From Fibrobacterota bacterium (GTDB lineage Bacteria > Fibrobacterota > Fibrobacteria > UBA11236): a stretch of 64,000 bases of DNA. Position 1 is the first letter of the stretch, and the number at the start of each line of letters is the position of its first letter. The DNA is taken from assembly GCA_028287465.1 (NCBI GenBank), contig JAQBPO010000033.1, positions 130,688 to 194,687 of the forward strand. The letters run 5' to 3'. The notes under the pieces were generated by a model, which saw only the letters and a program-made list of their open reading frames with translations, searched no databases and was not told where the DNA came from. The translations under genes were made by a program, and so were the position numbers. Below are positions 16,821-26,318 of the stretch, piece after piece.

Positions 16821-17729
16821 ATGACAAAGCCCCCCCTCGGAATCGCCATCGTCACCCCTTCCTACAACCAGGCCGAATTCCTCGAGGAAACCATCCTTTC
16901 GGTATTGGGGCAGAACTATCCCAGGCTGGAATACGCCGTCATCGACGGCGGCTCGACCGATGGTTCAAGGGAAATCATCGAGAAGTACGCGGACCGGCTG
17001 GTGCACTGGGTGAGCGAGAAGGACAAGGGAACCTACGACGCGGTGAACAAGGGTTTCGCCCATACCAAGGGCGAGATCATGGCCTGGATCAACAGCGATG
17101 ATAAGTTCCCGCCTTGGACCTTCGCCTTGGTGGCCGAGCTGTTCACCCGGTTCCCGCAAATCGAATGGATGACCAGCGCCTATCCGATGCACTGGGATAA
17201 AGGCGGATTGGCCACCAACATCAGCTTCGTCGGCGGGTTCAACGGGAAATCCTTCCTCCTGGGCGCCAATCTGCCCGCGGGGAAATTCCACGTGGGTTCC
17301 TGGATCCAACAGGAGTCCACCTTCTGGCGCCGCTCGTTATGGGAAAAGGCCGGTGGCGCCGTGGACATCAAATCCATCTCCGGGGATTTCGACCTGTGGG
17401 CCAAGTTCTTCCAGCATGCCGAACTTTACTCCGTGACCGCGCCCCTGGGCGGTTTCCGGCGCCATGGCGAGCAGATCTCGGTCAAGCGCTTGTCCGAATA
17501 CGTGGCGCATGGCGAGCAAAGGCTGAAGGAGTACGGCGGAGGCCGCGCCGGCCTGCCGCGCAGGCTGATCCGCTTCGCCTTGCACAAGGCCTTCGGGGGA
17601 CGGCCCCTGCACCGGGTGCCCGGATTCCTTACCGCTCCGATGGCGGCCATGGGGCTGCTCTTCCCGGTCCCGCTGGTTTCCTGGGATCATCCCGGCGGCT
17701 GGAAGATCGTCCGCAATTACGTTTTCTGA
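16821..17729 (+). CDS. GT2-family glycosyltransferase
   Basis: 302 residues, GT-A fold. IAIVTPSYNQAEFLEETILSV opens the nucleotide-binding domain, YAVIDGGSTDGS binds UDP, EIMAWINSDDK provides the metal-binding DxD-type site, and GDFDLWAKFF resembles the catalytic-base (ED/GD) segment. The C-terminal ~70 residues are basic with a hydrophobic stretch (FLTAPMAAMGLLFPVPLVS) that may associate with the membrane. Transcribed alone, 45 bases after the SGNH gene, with its own promoter. Sugar specificity unknown. Confidence 0.85.
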   Translation: MTKPPLGIAIVTPSYNQAEFLEETILSVLGQNYPRLEYAVIDGGSTDGSREIIEKYADRLVHWVSEKDKGTYDAVNKGFAHTKGEIMAWINSDDKFPPWTFALVAELFTRFPQIEWMTSAYPMHWDKGGLATNISFVGGFNGKSFLLGANLPAGKFHVGSWIQQESTFWRRSLWEKAGGAVDIKSISGDFDLWAKFFQHAELYSVTAPLGGFRRHGEQISVKRLSEYVAHGEQRLKEYGGGRAGLPRRLIRFALHKAFGGRPLHRVPGFLTAPMAAMGLLFPVPLVSWDHPGGWKIVRNYVF

Positions 17730-18029
17730 TGCACAGGACATCAATCGCGCCTCGCGACGGCCTCAGCGTCCCAGCTTTTACTTCGAAGCGGTAACGATGG
17801 TATTCCCCGTACCATGGGAAAACGACCCACGGCAAAGGATCCGCGCCTGGAAAGAAAATCCCGTTAGGATATCGCCCATGCGCCGACCTTGTCATCGCGA
17901 CATGGCGTATCCGCCGCATCGCGAATCCTAAGGCCGGTGCCGGCCGAACAAAGGCCAGGCTTCCGACCCCGATTCGGGTCGGCCTAAGGCATCATGGAAT
18001 TCATAAATGAGCACGGGAGGAATGGCTAA
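17730..18029. other. Convergent intergenic region, no feature recognised
   Basis: About 300 bases between two convergent genes. A six-base inverted repeat (ATGGTA/TACCAT around 17796-17814) is present, too weak to call a terminator. No gene or RNA is supported. Confidence 0.5.
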
Positions 18030-20681
18030 TCAGCGATCCCGTCGCGCCCGCACCGCCCGGAACCCCATTTCCGGCCAAGCTCCTGCCTTGGCGAAACGCG
18101 GCGCCGCGTCCTTGGATAAATCCCGGAATCGACTCTTTCCACCGGTGGCCGTGTACGAGCCCCCTAGGGCCTCCGCCTCAGGGGATCCCGGCAACGAGTC
18201 GCTCCAAACCCACTCCCGGACGTTACCCGCCATATCATACGCGCCCCAGGCATTGGGATGCTTTTCGCCTACCGGGTGGGATTGGGCGCTGTCCGCCACC
18301 GCCAAGCCGGTCACGGCGTGATATCCGTAACCGGAATTCTCCGCCGACCAGGCGTATTCGCCCGCGCGCGCGCCCAGGGAATCCTCTCCCCAGAAAAAGT
18401 CCGTGGCGGAACCGGCGCCATAGGCAAGTCGCCACTCACGGGCCGTCGGCAACCTGTATCCCGTCGCATGCCAATCGGCTTCCAAGTCCGCGAGCCCGAC
18501 GCAGCGCTTACCCTCGAATTTCCGGGAGGAAAAGGAATAGGCGGGCTTCAGTCCGGCCCTTCCGCTGCGCAGATTGCAATACAGGATGGCATCGAACCAT
18601 GTCGCGGATTCAACGGGCAGATCGGGATCCTTGCGCCGGGAAGGATTGTACCCTCCCATTAGCGCGCCGAAATCCCGCTGCGTCACTTCGGTTTCGTCCA
18701 TGTCCAATGGAGGAACGGACGGAACGCGCACGGGATGCCTGCTCGCCGGCGCGCTATTGAAGGAAGGAATGAAGGTCCCGTAATCCCGGCCCGAGTAATA
18801 GTCGCTGCGGTCGATCACGTCCACATCGCGCACTGTCCTGGACAACCCCTCGTGGAAGTCGAGGATCTGCTTCTTGAACCGGTATCCCGGCGAGGCGGGT
18901 ATGTCCGCATGGCTCAAGGAGAGCGTGGAGCCGTCGTTGACGAAGATGGGGAGGGAGGGCACGGGCAGGCCCCTGTAGCAACGGGAGACGCCGCCGTAGA
19001 TTTCCGTCCTCCCGCCGCCCTTGGTCAGCACCAGGGTGCGATCCTTCTCGTGCTTGAGGCCCAGTACCCATATGTCCGCGCCGTCGTTCACGATATTGGT
19101 CCGCCGCGCGCCTTCCACGTTGAATTGCCGGGCCCATACCCGCTGCCCCTTGCCGAAGAACCAGCCTCCCGCGCCGGCATGGCATCCCACGTCCTCGATG
19201 AAAAGATCCCCGGCGGCATCCTGGCGGTAGGCCTGGGCCGATTGGTCCCACAAGGTGATTCCTGAAAGGGTCAGCGCCGCCTTCGACCGATGGTGTATGA
19301 AAACGAGGTCGGGATTGTCCAGCTGCCAATTGCCCAGGATGATATGGCTGATGCGCAGGTCCGGGGCGGTTACGTCGATGATGAGCAGGGTCTTCAACGG
19401 GCCGATCGGCTCCACTTGCGTGCCCGTTCCCAGTAGATGCCGTAGGCCTCCGTAAAGGCGCAGCGGGACCCCCGTCCTGTATCCGCCCTTGCGGAACCAT
19501 ACGGTCGTTTTGCCCAAGGCGGCCGCGTTGTCCAAGGCGCGATTGAGGGCCGGCCCATCGTCCCCTCCCCCGGGTGGAGGCAAGGCCATCCAATGGGACG
19601 TGTCCGCGTCGAAATAATCCGGCGTCTCCCGCACGGGAAGATCCGGGGAACGGGCGCCTCCGGGATTGGACGGCCGGGAGGAGGTGAATTCCGCGTGGTA
19701 GCGTCCCGGGATCGGGCTGCCCCGGTTCTCAACGGCCCTTTCGAATCCCGATACCGCAATGTTACGCAGGCGGAGATGTCCCCGGGAAACGATGGCCGCC
19801 TGGCCGTACTTTCGGGACCCTCCCAGGTCCGCGTCTATCAGGCTTACCAGGCCGGCCGGGTCGGAATTGAGGAGCGCCACCGGGGCATTGCGAGTGACCA
19901 ATCCGTGGAGGGTGGAAATCTGCTTGTGGTTGAAAAAGGCCGCCTTGTTCTGATCCTCCAACCGCAGGTTCTCGAAGGTGAGGCTTACGGTCTGCGGCAA
20001 GCTGCTCTCTTGCGCATAGATGCCATAGTCGAATCCACGTACGGTGATGTTCTTGAAGAACGCGGGCCCCACCGTCGGCCGGGAAAGGGATAGACCGGCA
20101 TAGCCCGCCCCTGAGCGCGAGACGATGGCCACGTCCCGCACGCCGCCGGAATTGTTGCCGATGAAATCGATGCCGACGGCGCCGGGATTCCCCTCGCCGA
20201 CATCGACCGTCAGATTCTCGATGAAATTGAGGAAACCGTTCCCCAGGTTTTCCGCCCCGTTCCCGGCGGCGGTGCCGCCCATTCCATCAGCCGTGACCAG
20301 CACGGCGGAGGTCCGCTGGGGATCGCGGAAACCCGGGCACCGGTCCATGAGCTTCAGGATGACCTTGTCGCGACCGTGTCCCACCAGGGAAAGGCCCTTG
20401 GACCAGTTTCCGGCGGCGGTTTTCCATTCCAGCGGCCCGTCCAGGAGATAGGTGCCCTCCGGCAGGTAGAGGTAACCTCCGAAATACGGGGAGATGGCGG
20501 CGTGGATGGCTTTTTGGAGGCTCGCCCGATCGGAGGTCTTCCCATCGCCTTTGGCCCCGTACGCCTTGGCATCGATAACGGCCCCGGCAGGGAAGGAGAT
20601 ATCCTTGGCGCGGGATTCGGTAAGGAAGAGCGCCGAAAGCCCGATGGCGCTCGCGATCCCCACCCGGCGGAAAAACGCCAT
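18030..20681 (-). CDS. Secreted double beta-helix (pectate-lyase-3-like) protein fused to FGE/sulfatase-modifying-factor-like domain
   Basis: About 883 residues with signal peptide MAFFRRVGIASAIGLSALFL. Residues about 35-330 form a pectate-lyase-3-type right-handed beta-helix (DAKAYGAKGDGKTSD, YLYLPEGTYLLDGPL); a second begins near residue 370 (GGDDGPALNRALDNAA, TTVWFRKGGYRT). From about residue 660 to the end is an FGE-type domain (DMDETEVTQRDFGAL, GYRLPTAREWRLAYG, AYDMAGNVREWVW, MGFRAVRA). The Cys pair used for formylglycine formation is not seen in the C-terminal segment (GKSRFRDLSKDAAPRF), so this domain is probably binding or structural. Last gene of the Wzz/Wzy operon, 17 bases after wzy, suggesting a lyase or trimming role on the exported polymer. 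ATG 20681 is chosen for the signal peptide. Confidence 0.75.
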   Translation of the reverse strand: MAFFRRVGIASAIGLSALFLTESRAKDISFPAGAVIDAKAYGAKGDGKTSDRASLQKAIHAAISPYFGGYLYLPEGTYLLDGPLEWKTAAGNWSKGLSLVGHGRDKVILKLMDRCPGFRDPQRTSAVLVTADGMGGTAAGNGAENLGNGFLNFIENLTVDVGEGNPGAVGIDFIGNNSGGVRDVAIVSRSGAGYAGLSLSRPTVGPAFFKNITVRGFDYGIYAQESSLPQTVSLTFENLRLEDQNKAAFFNHKQISTLHGLVTRNAPVALLNSDPAGLVSLIDADLGGSRKYGQAAIVSRGHLRLRNIAVSGFERAVENRGSPIPGRYHAEFTSSRPSNPGGARSPDLPVRETPDYFDADTSHWMALPPPGGGDDGPALNRALDNAAALGKTTVWFRKGGYRTGVPLRLYGGLRHLLGTGTQVEPIGPLKTLLIIDVTAPDLRISHIILGNWQLDNPDLVFIHHRSKAALTLSGITLWDQSAQAYRQDAAGDLFIEDVGCHAGAGGWFFGKGQRVWARQFNVEGARRTNIVNDGADIWVLGLKHEKDRTLVLTKGGGRTEIYGGVSRCYRGLPVPSLPIFVNDGSTLSLSHADIPASPGYRFKKQILDFHEGLSRTVRDVDVIDRSDYYSGRDYGTFIPSFNSAPASRHPVRVPSVPPLDMDETEVTQRDFGALMGGYNPSRRKDPDLPVESATWFDAILYCNLRSGRAGLKPAYSFSSRKFEGKRCVGLADLEADWHATGYRLPTAREWRLAYGAGSATDFFWGEDSLGARAGEYAWSAENSGYGYHAVTGLAVADSAQSHPVGEKHPNAWGAYDMAGNVREWVWSDSLPGSPEAEALGGSYTATGGKSRFRDLSKDAAPRFAKAGAWPEMGFRAVRARRDR

Positions 20682-20698
20682 AACCGCGACTCCTTCGA

Positions 20699-22051
20699 TC
20701 AGGCCGGTGCGGTCGAGGAAGCCGCTCGGTCCCTGCGCGCCGATTTCGGATGGGCCAGCCGGAAAAGGCAAGCGGATACCACCACGAAAGGGCCTATCAC
20801 TTCGGGATAATCCAGGTAGCACTCGAACATCAGGTTGAACGCGAGGAACAGGAAAAGCAGAGGCGCCATGGAGACGATTTTCCGGGAAGGCAGGAACTTG
20901 CTCAGCCAAGGCCAGCCTACCCAGGCGATCAGGACCGTTCCCAGGATTCCCCACTCCCCAATCAACGCCATCACTCCGCTCCAGGGAGTTGAGACGATGG
21001 AGGAACCAATGATGCCGGCGGACTCGAGATTATACCGATCGACCAGATTCAAGGCGGTTGGCGGGCTGGCGAAGAGGGCGGAAATGGCCTCCTTCATCGG
21101 GAAATGCGAGAACCCCGAATAGTTCGTCAGAATCGCGAAGCGGTTGCCGAAATTGCCGATTCCGTATCCGAGCCATGGCAGGATCGGATCCTGGAAGATC
21201 AGGGTCCCGAAATAATGGTTATAAATATCGAGCTTCGGTATCCATCGCGTGTTCAGGGACGCCGCGAATTCGAAAACGCTGGTGGTGTCCCTGAACACGG
21301 CGCGGTTGATGGTATTGGCCAAAAAGGCCACGCCCGCTCCCAACGACCCGAAGACCAGGGTTTTCCTGAGATCCAGGCTCATCAGCAAGAAGATCCCCGC
21401 CGCGGCGATCGCCGAAAAAATGGTCGTCATCGAAGTCGCGAGCAACAGGACGCATGCGTTGAAGACGAGCGAAACGCGAGTGAGCAGGCGATACCGGGAA
21501 TCCCCATTCGCCATGCAGAGGATGATATAAAAGCCCGCGCGGATGGAGTTCGTGCGGTTTTGCGAAAGCGCATCGGCGATCAGGATCCCGGAGAATCCCT
21601 GCACGAAATCCCCGGGTCCCTTGGTCGCAAGCTGGAAGGCCACCGCGGGCATGTTCAGCACGAGGTCCGAAACCATGAGAATGGCGATGAAATGGCCGAA
21701 GGCGGCTTGATTGAGGTTCAATACCTTACGCGTCGTGAGGATGCCGACCATGACCACCAAGCTGAGGTAAAGGACATAGAAGGCTTCCAATCCGAAATTG
21801 GTGCCCCCGAAAAAGACCCGGATGAGCCCCGCGAAGGCGACCAGGGCGACCATGCCCAAAAAGTTCGCAGTGGGACGATATGGGACGGGTTGGAGGATAC
21901 AGGCCGCCATACCGACCATGCTGAACAAGATGAGGGCCGCGAAGGAGCCGAAGGGAAGGAAGGAGATGAGCATCAATCCCAGCGGCAACCAATCATCCCC
22001 CGTGGGCAGGGGAAGGCGAAGCCGTAAGGGCACGGTCATCGCAAGACGCAT
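20699..22051 (-). CDS. O-antigen/exopolysaccharide polymerase or ligase (Wzy/WaaL-like)
   Basis: 450 residues with about eleven hydrophobic segments and a large loop in the second half (about residues 235-350: FEFAASLNTRWIPKLDIYNHYFG onward), the usual layout of Wzy polymerases and O-antigen ligases. The loop includes PWLGYGIGNFGNRF, resembling the G-x-G-x-x-x-F loop seen in this family. ATG 22051 overlaps the wzz stop (ATGA), so it is translated together with the chain-length regulator, which favours polymerase over ligase. Calls for this class rest mainly on topology and neighbours. Confidence 0.75.
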   Translation of the reverse strand: MRLAMTVPLRLRLPLPTGDDWLPLGLMLISFLPFGSFAALILFSMVGMAACILQPVPYRPTANFLGMVALVAFAGLIRVFFGGTNFGLEAFYVLYLSLVVMVGILTTRKVLNLNQAAFGHFIAILMVSDLVLNMPAVAFQLATKGPGDFVQGFSGILIADALSQNRTNSIRAGFYIILCMANGDSRYRLLTRVSLVFNACVLLLATSMTTIFSAIAAAGIFLLMSLDLRKTLVFGSLGAGVAFLANTINRAVFRDTTSVFEFAASLNTRWIPKLDIYNHYFGTLIFQDPILPWLGYGIGNFGNRFAILTNYSGFSHFPMKEAISALFASPPTALNLVDRYNLESAGIIGSSIVSTPWSGVMALIGEWGILGTVLIAWVGWPWLSKFLPSRKIVSMAPLLFLFLAFNLMFECYLDYPEVIGPFVVVSACLFRLAHPKSARRDRAASSTAPA

Positions 22052-23001
22052 CAGCCGGGGGTTTCCCTGCCCAGTATCCAGGAGCTCTGCGTCCAAATAC
22101 CGATCGCGGCGATTGTCGCAAAGGCGGCCAGGAGCGCGCCCAGGGCCATGAATTTCGATGGCTTCGGGAAAATCGATGCGGGATCGAAATAGGGCTTATC
22201 GATCAGGACCAGGTTCTCCTCTTGCTTTTCCAATTGGATTTTCGCCGCTTCATTTTCCTTTACGGTGAGAATGTATTTCTCTTCGGCAAGCTTGAGATTC
22301 AGCATCAGGCCCTGCCTGATCCTCATCAGGTTGGGGCTGGATGCGTCGTGATTATTCTCCTGGAACTGGCGCAGCTCGTCCGACCTGATTTCCATTTCAC
22401 GTCTGGTTTCCGCGGCCAACTTCTGGATGAATTTGAGATTGTCGGCCGCCGATTGCATCCTCGTCGATTTCAACTTTTTGTCGAAAGCATCGAATGCGGC
22501 CTGGGACAGCAAGAAGCTCAATCTGGGATCGGGTGTGACAACCTCGATGATGAAGAGCTCCTTCTCCTTCACGGGCTTGATCAGACCGGAAGCCGTACCG
22601 TAGAATACGGAATCGGAAGAGGTCACTCCCGCTCCGTAGAATCGGCTCAACATTCCCGTCAGGACGGTGTCCCCCTGGATATCCCCGCGCATTTCCCCGA
22701 GGAAATTGCGGGTCTTCAGGAAGTCCTCGAAATGCGACAGGAAAGGCGGTTCCGAGGCATCGCTGGAAATGCCCAGCTTGCCGGTAAGCATTCCCAAGGC
22801 CTGGAGATTCTGGTTCATCCCACCGCCCCCTCCAGGTACGAAGACCACCCTGGCCTTGTACTTCGGGCTCATGAGCTTGGCCGCCCCGTATCCGGCCGCT
22901 ATGCCTATGGCAACCGCTCCGGCAATCCAGGCCCATCGCCGCACGAGTATCCTGATCAATACGGCGAAATCTATCACCAACTCTTTTGCGTCTGAGGTCA
23001 T
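22051..23001 (-). CDS. Polysaccharide chain-length determinant (Wzz-like)
   Basis: 316 residues. First membrane helix at about 26-46 (WAWIAGAVAIGIAAGYGAAKL), periplasmic domain with coiled-coil segments (DELRQFQENN, LAEEKYILTVKENEAAKIQL), and a proline-rich approach to the second helix (FDPASIFPKPSKFMALGALLA) near the C-terminus, as in Wzz/FepE. No cytoplasmic tyrosine kinase domain follows. Works with the Wzy product of the next gene to set polymer length at the inner membrane. Start overlaps the upstream GT2 stop (ATGA). Confidence 0.85.
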   Translation of the reverse strand: MTSDAKELVIDFAVLIRILVRRWAWIAGAVAIGIAAGYGAAKLMSPKYKARVVFVPGGGGGMNQNLQALGMLTGKLGISSDASEPPFLSHFEDFLKTRNFLGEMRGDIQGDTVLTGMLSRFYGAGVTSSDSVFYGTASGLIKPVKEKELFIIEVVTPDPRLSFLLSQAAFDAFDKKLKSTRMQSAADNLKFIQKLAAETRREMEIRSDELRQFQENNHDASSPNLMRIRQGLMLNLKLAEEKYILTVKENEAAKIQLEKQEENLVLIDKPYFDPASIFPKPSKFMALGALLAAFATIAAIGIWTQSSWILGRETPG

Positions 23002-23831
23002 TCAGCTTCCTTTACCGGCCGGCCGGCTTTCAGTCTCCGCTCATGGGACTTGGACAAAACGTTATGAAGCGCCGCTTTAAGCCAGCCGGCGGTTCCCCAT
23101 GCGATTTCGAATGGGTTCCCGTGGCTGGCGATCATGCGAAAGTACTCTTTTTTGGAAGCGAAGAATTTCTGATAGGAATACCCGGAAGGATCATAATTGA
23201 CTACGGGGAAATCAAGAAACGATAGTTTATAGTTTCGGCCGGATGCGAAAAGGCGCATGAGCCATTCCCGATCCGCATACACCCTGAAAGAGTCGTCATA
23301 AGGCCCGATTTCGGCAAAGATCCTTTTCGAAATCACCGTCGACTGATGGCAGGGGATTTTCCCGTAGAAAATGTCCCATCTGCCCCTGATTGCCATCCCC
23401 CGGGTACGGCTTGGGAATCCGCCTCCCGCCATTATCACGGCCTTCCCGTAAGCCATGTCGGCCGGGGCCCGATTCAACCCTTCGCATATGCGGCTTACGA
23501 CGGAGGAGTCGCAAAACGTGTCGCCGGCGTTCAAGTACAAGAAGTACTCGGTTTGCACCAGGCCTGCCGCCTTGTTCATCGCATCGTAAATGGACTTGTC
23601 TTTGCCCGAAACGAACCGGACGGCGGATGGGCCCAATCCTTGCAGCCAATCAAGGGTTCCGTCCGTGGAAACCCCGTCGACGACCAACCAACGGAAATCG
23701 CGTTCGGTCTGAGCCTCCAGGCTCCCATGGGTCAGTTGCAGGTGCCGCAGTGCGTTTTTCACCACGGTCACGACGGTCAACCGAGCCCCGGTTCCGGTCC
23801 CGCCCGGATTCGTTTTCGATTCAATCGCCAT
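22998..23831 (-). CDS. GT2-family glycosyltransferase
   Basis: 277 residues. LTVVTVVKNALRHLQLTHGSL, WLVVDGVSTDGTLDWL and KDKSIYDAMNKAA, then EYFLYLNAGDTF (DxD position replaced by N-A-G-D) and VYADREWLMRLF mark a GT-A enzyme of the group that resembles colanic-acid WcaE-type transferases. ATG 23831 overlaps the preceding stop (ATGA); longer frames upstream lie inside the previous gene. Adds one sugar to the repeat unit; donor unknown. Confidence 0.85.
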   Translation of the reverse strand: MAIESKTNPGGTGTGARLTVVTVVKNALRHLQLTHGSLEAQTERDFRWLVVDGVSTDGTLDWLQGLGPSAVRFVSGKDKSIYDAMNKAAGLVQTEYFLYLNAGDTFCDSSVVSRICEGLNRAPADMAYGKAVIMAGGGFPSRTRGMAIRGRWDIFYGKIPCHQSTVISKRIFAEIGPYDDSFRVYADREWLMRLFASGRNYKLSFLDFPVVNYDPSGYSYQKFFASKKEYFRMIASHGNPFEIAWGTAGWLKAALHNVLSKSHERRLKAGRPVKEAE

Positions 23832-25051
23832 CAATGCCCCGAAGAAAGTTCCGGTGACCCATTTTGCCTCGCGATCGCCGATTCGTAAATCTCCATCAGA
23901 CGGGAGTAATTCCGGTCGGCGGTGAACTCTTCTTCGAATTTCCGGCGGGCTTTTTTGCCCATCGCCACGCACTTCGAAGGCGTATCGTCCAGGATTTCCA
24001 AGGCCTGCCGCAATTCCGCGCTATCACCGGGACTGAACAAAAGGCCGTTGTCCTCCTGCTTGATCAAGTCGGGAATGGCGCCAATGCGGGCCCCCACTAC
24101 CGGAACGCCGCAAGCGAAGCTCTCGATGATGCTCACTCCGAAGGTTTCGAAGCATTCCGAAGGGACGATGGAAAATCGCCCTCGTTTGAGGATGAGCAAC
24201 CGCTCAACCCCTCCCATGAAGCCCAAGAGATCCACATTGGCCATGCTTTCGCGCTCGATGAAAGCCTGCACCGCCCGCATCGACTCCCCGTCCCCGATGA
24301 TCTTCAATCGCAGACCGTTCGCAAGGGGCTTCTTGAATGCCTCCAGAAGGGTGAAGATCCCCTTATGCGGGGCGATGGCGCCCATGAAGACGCAGTAATT
24401 CTCCTGTTCATAATCCGGGAGGCCCGGATCCTCTTGGACGAAATGCGGTTTCATCATAAGCTTATGCTCGGGGAATCCGATCGCGAGCAACTTGTCCCGC
24501 ATGTAGTCGTTGAACACGATCCCCACGGTCAGGTTTTTGGCGAGATTCCCGCTATACTTGTTGAATGCGACGGCCGCCGAGTAAATCGCGCTGATGGGCA
24601 GGCTTCCGCGCACACAGGAGTGACGGACGGCATGCAGGTAGTTCCCGTTATGGCACAAGGTGCATCTCTTGCCTTCCCGGAATGCATTCGCCTGGGGACA
24701 GAGCATGGCCAATCGATGATCATGGAAGGACTGGATGGACGGGATGCCAAGGCGCCTCAGCAGGGGATAGACGCCAATGGAAATGAGCGGGTAGATATTG
24801 TGCAGATGGGCGACATCAGGCCTATTGGCCCGTATCAGGGCTTCGAGTTCCCGCAAATGGGTCCGGTGATGCAGCACATTGGGGAAAAAAGCCATCTTCT
24901 CCCGTAATCCGAAATCATCCACCGCCATGTTGGACCTTTCGAAGATGGTCACATCATGGCCCTTTTGGGATAATATCTCCCGTTCGCTCAGAGCTACGCG
25001 ATCCGTACCGCCGAAAAACTTGTATTGGTTATGTATCTGAAGAATTTTCAT
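23831..25051 (-). CDS. GT4-family glycosyltransferase
   Basis: 406 residues, GT-B fold. ILQIHNQYKFFGGTDRVALSE at the N-terminus is the acceptor-domain glycine loop; VAHLHNIYPLIS follows. A Cys triad (CPQANAF, CTLCHNG, HSCVRG) lies in the first domain. Donor domain: YCVFMGAIAPHKG, LKIIGDGE, and ECFETFGVSIIESFACGVPVVGA with the E-x7-E motif. First gene of the minus-strand operon GT4-GT2-wzz-wzy-beta-helix/FGE. No Shine-Dalgarno is seen before its ATG (the upstream bases are pyrimidine-rich). Confidence 0.87.
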   Translation of the reverse strand: MKILQIHNQYKFFGGTDRVALSEREILSQKGHDVTIFERSNMAVDDFGLREKMAFFPNVLHHRTHLRELEALIRANRPDVAHLHNIYPLISIGVYPLLRRLGIPSIQSFHDHRLAMLCPQANAFREGKRCTLCHNGNYLHAVRHSCVRGSLPISAIYSAAVAFNKYSGNLAKNLTVGIVFNDYMRDKLLAIGFPEHKLMMKPHFVQEDPGLPDYEQENYCVFMGAIAPHKGIFTLLEAFKKPLANGLRLKIIGDGESMRAVQAFIERESMANVDLLGFMGGVERLLILKRGRFSIVPSECFETFGVSIIESFACGVPVVGARIGAIPDLIKQEDNGLLFSPGDSAELRQALEILDDTPSKCVAMGKKARRKFEEEFTADRNYSRLMEIYESAIARQNGSPELSSGH

Positions 25052-25220
25052 GGAGGAAACGGAAGTGGAGAAAATGGGAGCTGCGGTTCCCGGGACGGCG
25101 CGCCATCTCCGATCCGCACACTAAGTCCAAGGAAACTAATAAATTCGGGCCCTTTTAGCCAGACTGGCCCAATTCACCGGTATCATGGGAGGTTAACGGG
25201 ACGGATTTCTCAAAGCTTCC

Positions 25221-25226
25221 TATTTT
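25221..25226 (+). promoter_or_regulatory. Candidate -10 box (TATTTT) for the epimerase gene
   Basis: TATTTT ends ten bases before ATG 25237. No convincing -35 at 16-18 bases and no Shine-Dalgarno. Fits the recurring short-leader pattern of this window. Confidence 0.3.
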
Positions 25227-25236
25227 ACCGTGTCCT

Positions 25237-26268
25237 ATGACTGAATCCAAGCCCCATGCCCAGGTCCTGATTACAGGTGCGTCTGGATTCATCGGAACCA
25301 ATCTGATCGAAGCCATTTCCGATGCGTATCCGGACATCGTGAACATGGATATCCAATCCCCCATGAATCCTTCGCAAGGGAAATACCTGGTTCACGGCGA
25401 CATCCTCAATGAAGGGCAGACCCTGGAGGTCTTCCGGAAGGTGCGACCCACCCATGTCATTCATCTGGCGGCCCGTTGCGATTGCGATGAGAATACGACG
25501 GTCAAGGACGGGTACAAAGCGAATACGGTGGGAACCGAAAACGTTCTGAAAGCGGTCAAGGCCGTGGGCACCGTTCGCCGCCTGGTGGTCACCTCAACGC
25601 AGTTCGTGTTCAACAAGAAGGAAAAGCTCCCCGAGAGCGACCGGGACTACGCTCCCAAGACGGTATACGGGCAGAGCAAGATCATCACCGAACAGCTGAC
25701 GAGGGACGCGGGCCTGGGCTGTTGCTGGACCCTGATACGGCCAACCAACGTTTGGGGCCCTTGGCATATCCGGCATACGAAACAGTTCTTCAGGATCCTC
25801 CGGGCGGGCCTGTATTTCCATCCCGGCCGGGAACCCGTCATGAGATCCTACGCTTACGTCGGAAACGTGGTCGATCAGATCGTCAAGATCCTGGAAGCGG
25901 ATGAATCCAAGGTGAACGGCAAGGCGATCTACGTCGGGGACGCGCCCTTGGACCTATACGATTGGGTGAACGGGTTTTCCAAGTCCCTTCTCGGGAAGCC
26001 CGTCCGAGTCGTCCCGCGACCCCTGCTTCGAACCATAGCCGGATTCGGCGATGTCGTGTCCAAGGCCACCGGCAAGGATTTCTTCATCACCTCATCGAGG
26101 TTCCGCAGCATGACCGATCCCTACCTGACTCCGATGGAACCGACCTTCGAGGCCTTGGGTCCTCCCCGCTACAGCATGGCGGACGGCATCCGGCTCACTA
26201 CCAAATGGCTCCGCGAATTCGAATCTTCGGGGTTGAAGATCGATGGTAACCGGCCCATGACCGCCTAG
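25237..26268 (+). CDS. NAD-dependent epimerase/dehydratase (extended SDR)
   Basis: 343 residues. VLITGASGFIGTNLIEA carries the GxxGxxG dinucleotide loop, VIHLAARCDCDE and VVTSTQFVF the central strands, and TVYGQSKIITEQL the YxxxK catalytic pair. IRPTNVWGPWHIR precedes a substrate-binding C-terminal part. Best matches the sugar-nucleotide epimerase/dehydratase group; exact sugar unknown. Likely prepares a nucleotide sugar for the surrounding glycosyltransferases. Followed by a second SDR gene after 50 bases. Confidence 0.82.
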   Translation: MTESKPHAQVLITGASGFIGTNLIEAISDAYPDIVNMDIQSPMNPSQGKYLVHGDILNEGQTLEVFRKVRPTHVIHLAARCDCDENTTVKDGYKANTVGTENVLKAVKAVGTVRRLVVTSTQFVFNKKEKLPESDRDYAPKTVYGQSKIITEQLTRDAGLGCCWTLIRPTNVWGPWHIRHTKQFFRILRAGLYFHPGREPVMRSYAYVGNVVDQIVKILEADESKVNGKAIYVGDAPLDLYDWVNGFSKSLLGKPVRVVPRPLLRTIAGFGDVVSKATGKDFFITSSRFRSMTDPYLTPMEPTFEALGPPRYSMADGIRLTTKWLREFESSGLKIDGNRPMTA

Positions 26269-26318
26269 CTTAAGGCCGGTCCACGCAAAGTATCACTCAA
26301 TAGCATCAGAGGACTTAA

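Noticed and set aside
17730-18029. Search for tRNA or small RNA in the convergent gap
   Set aside because: No cloverleaf, CCA end or strong terminator seen.
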